Assembly: GCA_963807425.1 (NCBI GenBank)
Contig: CAWEBZ010000014.1
Location: forward strand, 1 to 64,000
Direction of reading: 5' to 3'
Source: VRUE01 sp963807425
GTDB lineage: Bacteria > Actinomycetota > Thermoleophilia > Solirubrobacterales > 70-9
Length of the DNA stretch: 64,000 nt
A program made the translations under genes and the position numbers. Positions 50,700-58,401 of the stretch are shown piece by piece; the first letter of the stretch is position 1, and each line of letters begins with the position of its first letter. The notes below the pieces were generated by a model, which had not been told where the DNA came from, made no database searches, and saw only the letters and a list, made by a program, of their open reading frames with translations.

Positions 50700-51379
50700 C
50701 AAGCGGAGGCGGGAGCCGAGAAGCCGCCGGCCTCGCGCGCCGCCACGTCCTCGCCGACGTATGGGCGCAGGACGAACTCGAGGGTCTCAGGCAGGAGGCT
50801 GCGCAGCTTCTCGACTTCGCCGGCGATCAGCCGCTGGTTGACGACCCAGAAGACGCCGCCGGCCAGCGTGTCCTCGAGCGTGTCCGGCAGCTCCGCCTGG
50901 CGCGGGTTGAGCTCGCGACCCGGGCGCAGGATCGGAGCGAAGCGCTTCAGCGCGCCTTCGTGGCGGGCGACCGCCTCGGGGCCGGCGGTGAGTGCCTCGA
51001 CCAGGCAGGCACGGGCGACATTGGGGTGGGCCGCGATCTCCTTCAGCAGCGCACCCAGCGCCGCTCCCACCTTGTCAGGCCAGGGCCCGGCTTCGCCGTC
51101 GTAGGCTTCTTCGACCTTGTAGGCGGTGCGCTCGGTCGCCGCGTCGATCAGGGCCAGGAAGCACTCCTGCTTGTCGGCGAAGTGCTTGTAGAAGGTCGCG
51201 TAGCCGACTTTGGCCGCGCGCACGATCTGCTCGATCGTCGTCGCCTGGTAGCCCTGCTCGGCGACTAGGTCGGCTGTCGCTTCGAGGATGCGGCGGCGCT
51301 GGTCGGCAGCCGAGGCGGCTCGGCTGACCGGCTCGGGGCCGGGCGGCTGCCGGGAGGCCTTTCCAGGCAATGCGCGCAT
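50699..51379 (-). CDS. TetR-family regulator
   Basis: The start is taken at the ATG at 51379; an upstream ATG at 51424 is also open. The product of about 226 residues has QRRRILEATADLVAEQGYQATTIEQIVRAAKVGYATFYKHFADKQECFLAL and a ligand domain ending in TLEFVLRPYVGEDV. It lies upstream of and is coupled to the next TetR gene, and is divergent from the TetR at 51466. Paralogue of the other regulators by its C-terminal motif. Confidence 0.88.
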   Translation of the reverse strand: MRALPGKASRQPPGPEPVSRAASAADQRRRILEATADLVAEQGYQATTIEQIVRAAKVGYATFYKHFADKQECFLALIDAATERTAYKVEEAYDGEAGPWPDKVGAALGALLKEIAAHPNVARACLVEALTAGPEAVARHEGALKRFAPILRPGRELNPRQAELPDTLEDTLAGGVFWVVNQRLIAGEVEKLRSLLPETLEFVLRPYVGEDVAAREAGGFSAPASA

Positions 51380-51397
51380 TGCTTCAAGATAGCGCTC

Positions 51398-51443
51398 GTT
51401 CCCATTGGTACGCAAGCAGTACATGAAGTGGCGAAAGTTCCCA
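51398..51443. promoter_or_regulatory. GTTCCCA repeats between divergent TetR genes
   Basis: GTTCCCA occurs at 51398-51404 and 51437-51443 in the 86-bp space between two divergent TetR starts. The second copy lies within TTCCCA-AAAA-TGGG. The same heptamer is found upstream of the exported-protein operon. Confidence 0.5.
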
Positions 51444-51465
51444 AAAATGGGCTAAAGTACCCCGA

Positions 51466-52134
51466 GTGGAAGGAACGCGCACACTCAGGGCAGTCAGGAC
51501 CTGGGAGGAGACGATCCCGGACCTCAGCTCCGACGAGGGCGTGTTCGAAGCGATCTTGCTCAGTGTCGGCGCCCGCGGCTACGAGAAGACCACGGTACAG
51601 GAGGTGCTCGACCGCTCCGGCATCTCCCGCGCCCAGTTTCAGCAGCGCTTCGGCGACAAGGAGACCTGCTTCGCCCAGGCCTATGAAATGGCGGCGGACC
51701 GGCTCTGCCGACAGGTGCTGGCAGCGGGGCGAGAGGCGGAGAACTGGCGCGCTGGCTACCGCGCCGCTCTGACCGAGCTGCTGCGCTTCGTCGCCGAGCA
51801 GCCGCTGCTGGCCAAGGCGCTGCTGATCGAGGTCCGGGCCGCCCGCGGACAGGCGCTGGCCAAGCACCAGCAGATCGCCGAGCGCTTCGCCAAGGCGGTC
51901 GACGCCGCCCGGCGCGAGCCGGAGGCCAACGCCTCGGCGACCCCATTGACCGCGCAGTTCGTGGTCGGCGCGATCGAGGAATCGATCTGCGTCGAGATCG
52001 GCGCCGGCCGCACCGCCAAAGTCGAGCGACTGCTGCCGGACCTGACCCACCTCGGCGTCCTCAACTACCTCGGCGAGGACGAGGCATGGCTCGAGCTGGG
52101 CTCGCCCAACCTGACCACGGTCGACGGTCCTTAG
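51466..52134 (+). CDS. TetR-family regulator
   Basis: This 222-residue protein starts at a GTG. The helix-turn-helix is in YEKTTVQEVLDRSGISRAQFQQRFGDKETCFAQAY, with QQRF at the usual position of YxHF. The ligand domain ends with LLPDLTHLGVLNYLGED. It lacks the GRHG lead-in. It is divergent from the TetR at 50699-51379 and shares its promoter region. Confidence 0.87.
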   Translation: MEGTRTLRAVRTWEETIPDLSSDEGVFEAILLSVGARGYEKTTVQEVLDRSGISRAQFQQRFGDKETCFAQAYEMAADRLCRQVLAAGREAENWRAGYRAALTELLRFVAEQPLLAKALLIEVRAARGQALAKHQQIAERFAKAVDAARREPEANASATPLTAQFVVGAIEESICVEIGAGRTAKVERLLPDLTHLGVLNYLGEDEAWLELGSPNLTTVDGP

Positions 52135-52143
52135 CTATTCGCC

Positions 52144-52181
52144 GTCGTCTCTGTGGCTCTCCTCCAGAGAGCCGACGACGA
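52144..52181 (+). terminator. Hairpin after the TetR gene
   Basis: CGTCGTC (52144-52150) and GGCTCTC (52156-52162) pair with GAGAGCC (52168-52174) and GACGACG (52175-52181), a 14-bp stem with a 5-base bulge and a 5-base loop, 10 bp after the TetR stop. There is no T tract, so termination may depend on Rho. Nothing else is seen in 52182-52384. Confidence 0.55.
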
Positions 52182-52384
52182 AACCTGCCCGCGCAAGCCA
52201 GCTCGCTCTGTAGCGTCTGTCTCCCACATCGAGAAGTAGATCAACTCCCTGTCGGAGATATTGAGCTTGACACTGCCTTCTAGATCGCTGGGAGATCGTG
52301 GCCGTTTATGCGCAGGCATGTTGGGACACACGATCCCACATTCGAGAAGTCTTTTGTCTTCGCGATGCGACTGAAAACGTAGGG

Positions 52385-53740
52385 TCAGTTGCCCTGAGCG
52401 ATCTCCGCCGCATCGGCGCTGCCGATGTACGGGGTCAGGGTGAACTCGACCAGGTCGGGGAGGAGCTCCTCCAGCTGCTCGGCTTTGCCGGCGATTATGC
52501 GGCGGGAGATCAACGAGACCATGCCACCGACCAGGGCCTCCTCGGTGGTCGGCGAGAGACGGGCGAGGACCTCGGGTGGACGGCCCTCGCGGCCAGTCTG
52601 GAAGTAGGGGACGAAGCCCTGGATCGCGGCGTCGTAGCGCTCGACCACGACCGGGCCGGCGACCAGCGCCTCGACCATGCAGAGGCGGGCGAGGTTGGGC
52701 TCGGCGGCGAGGAAGCTGAGCATGGCACCGATCCCGGCTTTGACCTTGTGCGGCCAGTCCTCGGCGCCGTCGAAGGCCTCGGAGACCCGTTCCTGCAGCT
52801 CTTTCATCACCGTGTCGTAGGCAGCGACGAAGCACTCGTCCTTGGAGGAGAAGTGCTCGTAGAAGGTGCGGCGCGAGACCGCGGCGTGGCGGGTGATGTG
52901 GGCGATCGTCGTGCCCGAGTAGCCGTTTTCGGCGATCGCCTCGGCCAACCCCGCGATCAGCCGCTCACGCTGGTTGTGGACGACGAACTCGCGCGGCAGG
53001 CCATGCCGGCCCGGGGGCAGGCGAGCGAGCTCGGGCGGATAATCCTCCGGAGAATCTTTCGGGTCGCTCGATTTGTCGGGGGAGTCCGCAGCCACATCCC
53101 GACGATATCGCGCGGGGGGATCGAAACCCCGGCCCAGCTCTGCAAGTGCAGCCTCTACCCCGAGGTAGGGCATCACCGCGGCGGACATCAGCTGCGGGAT
53201 CAGCGCCGGCAGCTCGTCGGCCTGACCGCGGACGACCTTGGCGTAGACCTGTCCGTAGGCAGAGCCCGCCAGTGCCTCCGCCGTGGTGTGGGGGACCGAC
53301 TCCGGATCGTCCATCTCGTTGCGCCCGGCGTCGATCAGGGACGCGATCACCCGCATCGTCATGTCGCGGCGGGCGCGAGCGGCGTCGCCGGCGGCGAGCA
53401 CCTCGACCGCGAAAGAGGCGCGGCGGGGATCGTGGCGCAGCCCCTCGACGATCTCGCAGGCGACCGCACGCAGGCGGTCCGGCCAATCCTCCTGGCTGTT
53501 GAACGCCTCCAGCATCTCCCTCATGCAGCCCTCGTTCATCTCCTGCCAGGCGGAGAGGAAGCAGTCGTACTTGCCACGGAAGTGACGGTCGAAGGCGGGA
53601 CGGTCGAGTCCAGCCCGCTGGAGGATGATCTCGATCGTGGTTTCGGCATAGCCGCGCTCGGCGGCGATTTCGATCAGAGCCTCGACGATGCGCTCGCGCT
53701 CGGGACTGGCGGCGCGCTCGCGGGTCTCCAAGTCAAGCAC
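52385..53740 (-). CDS. Tandem TetR protein: two complete TetR units in one chain
   Basis: This 451-residue protein contains two TetR modules. The first has YAETTIEIILQRAGLDRPAFDRHFRGKYDCFLSAW (residues about 30-65) and ends near PYLGVEAAL (about 200). A hydrophilic linker of about 40 residues follows (SPDKSSDPKDSPEDYPPELA). The second has GRHGLPREFVVHNQRERLIAGLAEA and SGTTIAHITRHAAVSRRTFYEHFSSKDECFVAAY, ending in LVEFTLTPYIG. Such a covalent dimer could bind asymmetric operators. The frame is continuous, so a fusion of two adjacent paralogues is likely. Confidence 0.9.
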   Translation of the reverse strand: MLDLETRERAASPERERIVEALIEIAAERGYAETTIEIILQRAGLDRPAFDRHFRGKYDCFLSAWQEMNEGCMREMLEAFNSQEDWPDRLRAVACEIVEGLRHDPRRASFAVEVLAAGDAARARRDMTMRVIASLIDAGRNEMDDPESVPHTTAEALAGSAYGQVYAKVVRGQADELPALIPQLMSAAVMPYLGVEAALAELGRGFDPPARYRRDVAADSPDKSSDPKDSPEDYPPELARLPPGRHGLPREFVVHNQRERLIAGLAEAIAENGYSGTTIAHITRHAAVSRRTFYEHFSSKDECFVAAYDTVMKELQERVSEAFDGAEDWPHKVKAGIGAMLSFLAAEPNLARLCMVEALVAGPVVVERYDAAIQGFVPYFQTGREGRPPEVLARLSPTTEEALVGGMVSLISRRIIAGKAEQLEELLPDLVEFTLTPYIGSADAAEIAQGN

Positions 53741-53773
53741 TAGGTCATGGAGCCACCAATCCCTGCCCCTGGC

Positions 53774-54427
53774 TTATCCCGTTAGTGCCGGTGGTGCCTC
53801 GGCAGCCGTGCGCTTCGCGGCTTCGGCGCCGAGATACGGGGTGAGCGAAAACTCGACCAGCTCCGAGAGCAGCTCCTCGATCTGCTCCGCCTGGCCCATG
53901 ATGATGCGCTGGTAGATGATCCAGAAGACCCCGCCGACGATCGTCTCCTCCAGCGTCGCCGGCAACTCCTCGCCCTTCGCGGAGACCTTGCGGCCCATGC
54001 GGAAGAGCGGAACGAAGGCCTGGATCGAGCGCTCGTAACGCTCGACCGCGGCCGGGCCGGCCGAGAGCGCCTCGACGATGCAGGTCCGCGCCAGGGCCGG
54101 CTCGCTGGCGACGTAGTGGAGGAAGGCGGCAAGCCCGGCGTTGACGCGGGCCGGCCAGGTGTCGACCTTGCTGGCGGCGTCGACGACGCGGCGCAGCGCC
54201 TCCTTTACCGCGAACTCCGAGGCAGCGAGGAAGCAGTCCTCCTTGGAGGAGAAGTTCTCGTAGAAAGTGTTGCGGGCGATGCCGGCACGACGCACGATGT
54301 CGGCGACGGTGACCGCGCGGTAGCCCTTCTCGACGGTCTCCTCAGCAAGGGCGGCGATGATGCGTGCTCGCTGGTGCTGGGCGATGAACTCTCGCGGTAG
54401 TGGATGCCGTCCCGGCGGAGTTCGCAT
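53774..54427 (-). CDS. TetR-family regulator with GRHPLPRE lead-in
   Basis: The ATG at 54427 gives about 217 residues; GTG codons upstream (near 54451) and an ATG at 54487 are alternatives. The protein reads GRHPLPREFIAQHQRARIIAALAEE, then YRAVTVADIVRRAGIARNTFYENFSSKEDCFLAASEF, and ends in LVEFSLTPYLGAEAA. It is upstream of the tandem TetR gene on the same strand (33 bp gap), so the two may be one transcript. Confidence 0.87.
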   Translation of the reverse strand: MRTPPGRHPLPREFIAQHQRARIIAALAEETVEKGYRAVTVADIVRRAGIARNTFYENFSSKEDCFLAASEFAVKEALRRVVDAASKVDTWPARVNAGLAAFLHYVASEPALARTCIVEALSAGPAAVERYERSIQAFVPLFRMGRKVSAKGEELPATLEETIVGGVFWIIYQRIIMGQAEQIEELLSELVEFSLTPYLGAEAAKRTAAEAPPALTG

Positions 54428-54567
54428 CGCCTGTGGAACACGTTCAGCCACGAACACGAGGGTACCCCGCCCCCCCAGCGATTCCAAGGTGGACGAATGG
54501 GCGATATACCGCTACAGTACCGGAGTCCAGACAACCCGTTCCCTTGATCGAGCTGAGGAAGGATCCG

Positions 54568-55257
54568 ATGGGAAAGCAGGCCGCAACCAAGGTCCAGGCA
54601 GGGGCTGAGGGGACCGGCGCGGAGGGACGACTCTCCTCCGTTCCCGCACTTAGGCTGGTGAGTTCCCCCAAGCGCCAAATGATCCTCAGCGGCATGCTCG
54701 AGGCGGTTGGCTCGAGCGGCTACGACGCGGCATCCGTGCGTACGGTGCTCGATCTGACCGGCCTCTACCGGCAGGCCTTCTACGACAACTTCGCCGACAA
54801 GGACGCCTGCTACCTGGAGGCGTTCGACGCCGGAGTGGCGCATTTCGAAGCGCTGACGGTCGCAGCGGCAGTGGGCGAGGAGACCTGGCAAGGCAAGCTG
54901 CGCGCTGGGCTCGGAGCGCTGCTCGACGGGCTCGACGCGGAGCCGGATGTGGGCCGAGCCCTCGTGGTCGAGGTCCATGCTGCGGGCCCAGAGGCACTCG
55001 AAAAGCGCTCCCAGGTGATGAAAAAGATCGCGGATTTCATCGATTCGGCGCGTTCGGAGGCTGGCGACGGAGAATCGCCTCCCCCGATCGCTCCCGAGGG
55101 GATCGTCGCCGGCATCCACGCCGTCGTCCACTCGAGGCTGGCAACAGGCGCGAATGAGGGTTTCCGTGAGCTGCTGCCCGAGTTCATGTACTTCGCGGTG
55201 CTGCCCTACTTCGGCGCGGACGTCGCCAGCGCCGAGATGCAGGCCGCGCGGGCCTGA
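54568..55257 (+). CDS. TetR-family regulator
   Basis: The ATG at 54568 follows GAGGAAGGATCCG. The 229-residue protein has an N-terminal tail of about 35 residues, then SSPKRQMILSGMLEAVGSSGYDAASVRTVLDLTGLYRQAFYDNFADKDACYLEAF. The end (LLPEFMYFAVLPYFGADV) matches the C-terminal pattern of the neighbouring TetR proteins. It is divergent from the TetR gene at 53774-54427 across 140 bp containing GGGTACCCCG. It is convergent with the nucleotide-sugar dehydrogenase gene (3-bp gap). Confidence 0.85.
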   Translation: MGKQAATKVQAGAEGTGAEGRLSSVPALRLVSSPKRQMILSGMLEAVGSSGYDAASVRTVLDLTGLYRQAFYDNFADKDACYLEAFDAGVAHFEALTVAAAVGEETWQGKLRAGLGALLDGLDAEPDVGRALVVEVHAAGPEALEKRSQVMKKIADFIDSARSEAGDGESPPPIAPEGIVAGIHAVVHSRLATGANEGFRELLPEFMYFAVLPYFGADVASAEMQAARA

Positions 55258-55260
55258 GGC

Positions 55261-56508
55261 CTACAACCGGACCAGGTTCTCCGCCTCGAGGTCACGGGTG
55301 ACCCCTCTGAAGTCGAGCACCAGTGGGGCCGCCGAGACCACCTCTCGGTAGTCGACGCTCGGGTGCGCGGTGACTATCGCGGTCAGGTCCGAGGAAGCGA
55401 GAGCCGGCTCGAGGTCGACCGAGCTGAGGCCGAACTCGGTCAGCTCGGGTACATGTGGGTCGTGGTAGGAGACGTCACCACCGAGCTTGCGCAGGAGCCT
55501 GGTGATCTTCAGCGCCGGCGACTCGCGGGTGTCGCCCATGCCAGCCTTGTAGCTGACCCCGAGGATGAGGATCTTGGAGCCGTTGACCGGCTTGCCGGCG
55601 TCGTTGAGGGCGCGCTCGATCCGCTCGACGCAGAAGGTTGGCTGGGCCTGGTTCACCTTGCCGGCGAGCTCGATGAACTCTGGGTAGAAATCGTGCTCAC
55701 GGGCCTTGAAGGCGAGGTAGAAGGGGTCGACCGGGAGGCAGTGGCCACCCATCCCGGGCCCTGGGTCGAAGCGCATGAAGCCGAATGGCTTGGTCGCAGC
55801 TGCCTCGACTACCTCCCAGACGTCGATCCCGAGCCGGTCGCAGAGCTGAGCCAGCTCGTTGACGAGGGCGATGTTGACAGAGCGGAAGATGTTCTCGAGC
55901 AGCTTCGAGAGCTCCGCTGTCTCCGGCGTCGAGAGGACGACCACCTCGTCGCAGATCAGCGCGTAGAGCTCGCGGGCTCGCTCGGTGCAGGCAGGCGTGA
56001 GGCCGCCGACTAGCTTCGGGGTGGTGCGGACGGTGAAGTCGGTGCGGCCGGGATCGATCCGCTCCGGCGAGAAGGCGAGATGGAAGTCTCGGCCTGCGGA
56101 CATGCCGGACTCCTCGAGGATCGGCAGCAGGCGCTCGCGGGTGGTGCCCGGGTAGGTGGTCGACTCCAGGACCACGAGCTGCTCGGGCTGGAGGACCTGG
56201 GAGAGTGACGTGGCCGAGTCGAGCAGATAGGTGAGGTCGGGCTCGCGCGAGCTGGTCAGCGGCGTGGGGACGCAGATCACGACCGCGTTGCAGGAGGCAA
56301 GATCGGCGTGGACGGAGGTGGCGTGAATGCGGTCGAGCAACGGCGAGAGGACCGGGTCGGGGATGTCCTCGACGTAGCTGCGCCCCTCGTTCAGGCTCTC
56401 GACCTTTCGCGGGTCGGCATCGAGCCCGACCACCTCGTGACCCGCCTCCGCAAAGGCGACGGCGAGTGGGAGGCCCACGTATCCGAGCCCGACTATTCCT
56501 ATCTCCAC
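55261..56508 (-). CDS. Nucleotide-sugar dehydrogenase (UDP-ManNAc/GlcNAc dehydrogenase-like, WecC/WbpA type)
   Basis: From the GTG at 56508 the 415-residue protein opens with EIGIVGLGYVGLPLAVAF, a Rossmann NAD-binding motif. It has VVLESTTYPGTTRERLLP and FSPERIDPGRTDFTV (central region), PKLVGG, and the catalytic cysteine in GPGMGGHCLPVDPFYLAFKA, then GVSYKAGMGDTRESPALKI in the C-terminal domain. These match UDP-N-acetylhexosamine or GDP-mannose dehydrogenases that oxidise C6 to a uronic acid for cell-surface polysaccharide. Which sugar is used cannot be decided. It is divergent from a TetR gene. Confidence 0.9.
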   Translation of the reverse strand: MEIGIVGLGYVGLPLAVAFAEAGHEVVGLDADPRKVESLNEGRSYVEDIPDPVLSPLLDRIHATSVHADLASCNAVVICVPTPLTSSREPDLTYLLDSATSLSQVLQPEQLVVLESTTYPGTTRERLLPILEESGMSAGRDFHLAFSPERIDPGRTDFTVRTTPKLVGGLTPACTERARELYALICDEVVVLSTPETAELSKLLENIFRSVNIALVNELAQLCDRLGIDVWEVVEAAATKPFGFMRFDPGPGMGGHCLPVDPFYLAFKAREHDFYPEFIELAGKVNQAQPTFCVERIERALNDAGKPVNGSKILILGVSYKAGMGDTRESPALKITRLLRKLGGDVSYHDPHVPELTEFGLSSVDLEPALASSDLTAIVTAHPSVDYREVVSAAPLVLDFRGVTRDLEAENLVRL

Positions 56509-56561
56509 CGGCGCCAGTTTAGGCGTTGGACACGCCGGGACTCCTGCCCTACGCTGAGAGA

Positions 56562-57254
56562 ATGGATTCGTCATCGACATCGAATCCTTCGCGTCAGCCA
56601 AGTGGGCGTCACGGATTGCCACGGGCCTACGCGGTTCGGTCGCAGCGAGAGCGGCTGTTGGAGGCGATGGTTCGGGTGGCGGCAGCGAAGGGCTACGAGG
56701 CAACGACCGTGACCGACGTGATCGAGGTCGCCGGGGTCTCGCGGGAGACCTTCTACGAGATGTTCGAGGACAAGGAGGAGTGCTTCCTCGAGGGTTACGA
56801 CGCAGTGATGGACGTGCTGGTGGCGCACGTCTCGACGGCGTTCGAGGCCAGCTCCCACGAGCCCTGGCCCGAGCGAGTGGCCGCAGTCCTGCAAGCGCTG
56901 GTCGAGCTGCTCTCCAGCGAGGCCGACATAGCGCGGATGGCGATGGTCGAGGTGACGGCGGCGGGAGAGGATGCCCGCAGCCGCTACCGCGCCGCGCTGA
57001 CTCGCTTCACGCCCTTCCTCGAGGAAGGGCGTGCGTACTCCAACCAGACCGACGAGCTGCCGCCCGACACCGCCCGCTTCGCGATCGGTGGCGCGACCTC
57101 GATGATCTTCGACGAGGTCCGCGCCGGCCGCGGGCCCGAGCTTGAACGCCTCCTCCCCGATCTCGTCTTCGCCGTCCTCATGCCCTACCTCGGCCCCGAA
57201 GCCGCCGAGGACGAGATGCGCCGCGTCACCCACCAGGTGGACCGGCGGGGTTAG
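56562..57254 (+). CDS. TetR-family regulator with GRHGLPRA lead-in
   Basis: The ATG at 56562 gives a 230-residue protein with GRHGLPRAYAVRSQRERLLEAMVRV, then YEATTVTDVIEVAGVSRETFYEMFEDKEECFLEGY. The C-terminus ends in LLPDLVFAVLMPYLGPEAA. It belongs to the same paralogue group as the TetR genes at 40.3, 50.0, 52.4 and 53.8 kb. It is divergent from the nucleotide-sugar dehydrogenase gene, 53 bp away, and its 3' end overlaps the enoyl-CoA hydratase gene by 4 bp. Confidence 0.88.
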   Translation: MDSSSTSNPSRQPSGRHGLPRAYAVRSQRERLLEAMVRVAAAKGYEATTVTDVIEVAGVSRETFYEMFEDKEECFLEGYDAVMDVLVAHVSTAFEASSHEPWPERVAAVLQALVELLSSEADIARMAMVEVTAAGEDARSRYRAALTRFTPFLEEGRAYSNQTDELPPDTARFAIGGATSMIFDEVRAGRGPELERLLPDLVFAVLMPYLGPEAAEDEMRRVTHQVDRRG

Positions 57255-58000
57255 ACCCCCTCGCCGTGGCGGCCCTCGCCGGCGGCGAAGCGGGCGGCGC
57301 CGCGGACCGCGACGTCGAGGACCTCGCGGCCGAGGCGGCGCTCCAGCTCGAGGCCCTCCGCGAGTGGCATGCCAAAGCCCTCGATCGCCGCACGACGGTC
57401 GGCGAGCATCGTCTCCTGGGGAAAGCTGGCGATCCGCTCGGCAAGCTCCAGCGCCCGCTCCAAGTGTTTGCCGGCCTCGACCACCTCGTTGACCAGGCCG
57501 ATCCGGTGGGCCTCGTCAGCCTCGACCGGGCGGCCGGTGAGGATCAGCTCCAGCGCCCGGCCCATGCCAACCACGCGCGGCAGCCGCTGGGTGCCGCCGT
57601 CGACCAAGGGCACTCCCCAGCGCCGCTCGAAGAGGCCGAAGGTAGAGCCGGGCGTGGCGATGCGCAGGTCACACCAGAGCGCCAGCTCCACCCCGCCCGC
57701 CAGGCACCAGCCATCGACGGCAGCGATTGCCGGCTTCGACGGCGTGAGCCGGGTGGGGCCCATCGGGCCGGCGGGGTGATCGACGTCGAGGTCGAGCGCC
57801 TTGAGGTCGGCACCGGCGCAAAACGCCTCGCCGCCGGCGCCGGTTAGGACAAGGACGCGAGCGCCCTCGTCGGCCTCGAAGTCCTCCAGGCCCTGACGGA
57901 ACAGCGCGGCGGTGGCGCCGTCGACCGCGTTGCGGCGCTCGGGCCGGTCGATGGTGAGGACCGCGGCGGCGCCGATCCGCTCGTAGCGAAGCTCGCTCAT
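57251..58000 (-). CDS. Enoyl-CoA hydratase/isomerase (crotonase family)
   Basis: This 249-residue protein shows NAVDGATAALFRQGL, then GGEAFCAGADLKAL with the oxyanion-hole CAGADL. KPAIAAVDGWCLAGGVELALWCDLRIA follows, with the second oxyanion glycine pair. The glutamates expected for hydratase chemistry are at VELALWCD and the FGLFERRWGVPL loop. It likely acts in fatty-acid or amino-acid breakdown; whether hydratase, isomerase or hydrolase cannot be decided. It is convergent with the TetR gene. Confidence 0.88.
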   Translation of the reverse strand: MSELRYERIGAAAVLTIDRPERRNAVDGATAALFRQGLEDFEADEGARVLVLTGAGGEAFCAGADLKALDLDVDHPAGPMGPTRLTPSKPAIAAVDGWCLAGGVELALWCDLRIATPGSTFGLFERRWGVPLVDGGTQRLPRVVGMGRALELILTGRPVEADEAHRIGLVNEVVEAGKHLERALELAERIASFPQETMLADRRAAIEGFGMPLAEGLELERRLGREVLDVAVRGAARFAAGEGRHGEGV

Positions 58001-58401
58001 AGACGAAGAAAGATAGGGAGAGGGAGGCTAGTCGTGGCTGTCCGGGTCTGCCAGCGACGCCCTGCTCCCAGATGCGCCCCGGTGCGCGCGGTCACGAAGG
58101 GCAGGCTCTCGATGACCGCCGCTGAAGTTAGGCGCGCGGTCGGACATCACCCGGTGGACCCACAACGCAAAACGCGACCGGGGACGACGCTCTAAGCCTG
58201 CCTCGCGCGTAGCCTTCGCGCGTAGAAGCTCTTTGCGCCACCTTCGAAACGGTGTCCCGCTTGGCTTCCGCGGGGCCTGTCTCTCCCAGTCGCAAAGCGA
58301 ACTTAGCGCGCGGCGGATTGGGGCGCTAGAGGGAGTCGGAGGACGTTCCCGCAAAGTCCGGATTTTGCCGTGTCCGAAAAGGCGTATACGGTCGCTTTGG
58401 G
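58001..58401. other. Non-coding gap, no gene seen
   Basis: This 401-bp interval contains a CGCGCGTAG direct repeat (near 58205 and 58217) and no convincing open frame on either strand, no tRNA-like cloverleaf and no clear terminator. It probably holds the promoters of the divergent enoyl-CoA hydratase and sugar-porter genes. Confidence 0.4.

Noticed and set aside
58001..58401. Possible small RNA or gene remnant in the gap
   Set aside because: A short direct repeat is present but no coding signal, stable structure with a T tract, or family resemblance could be supported.
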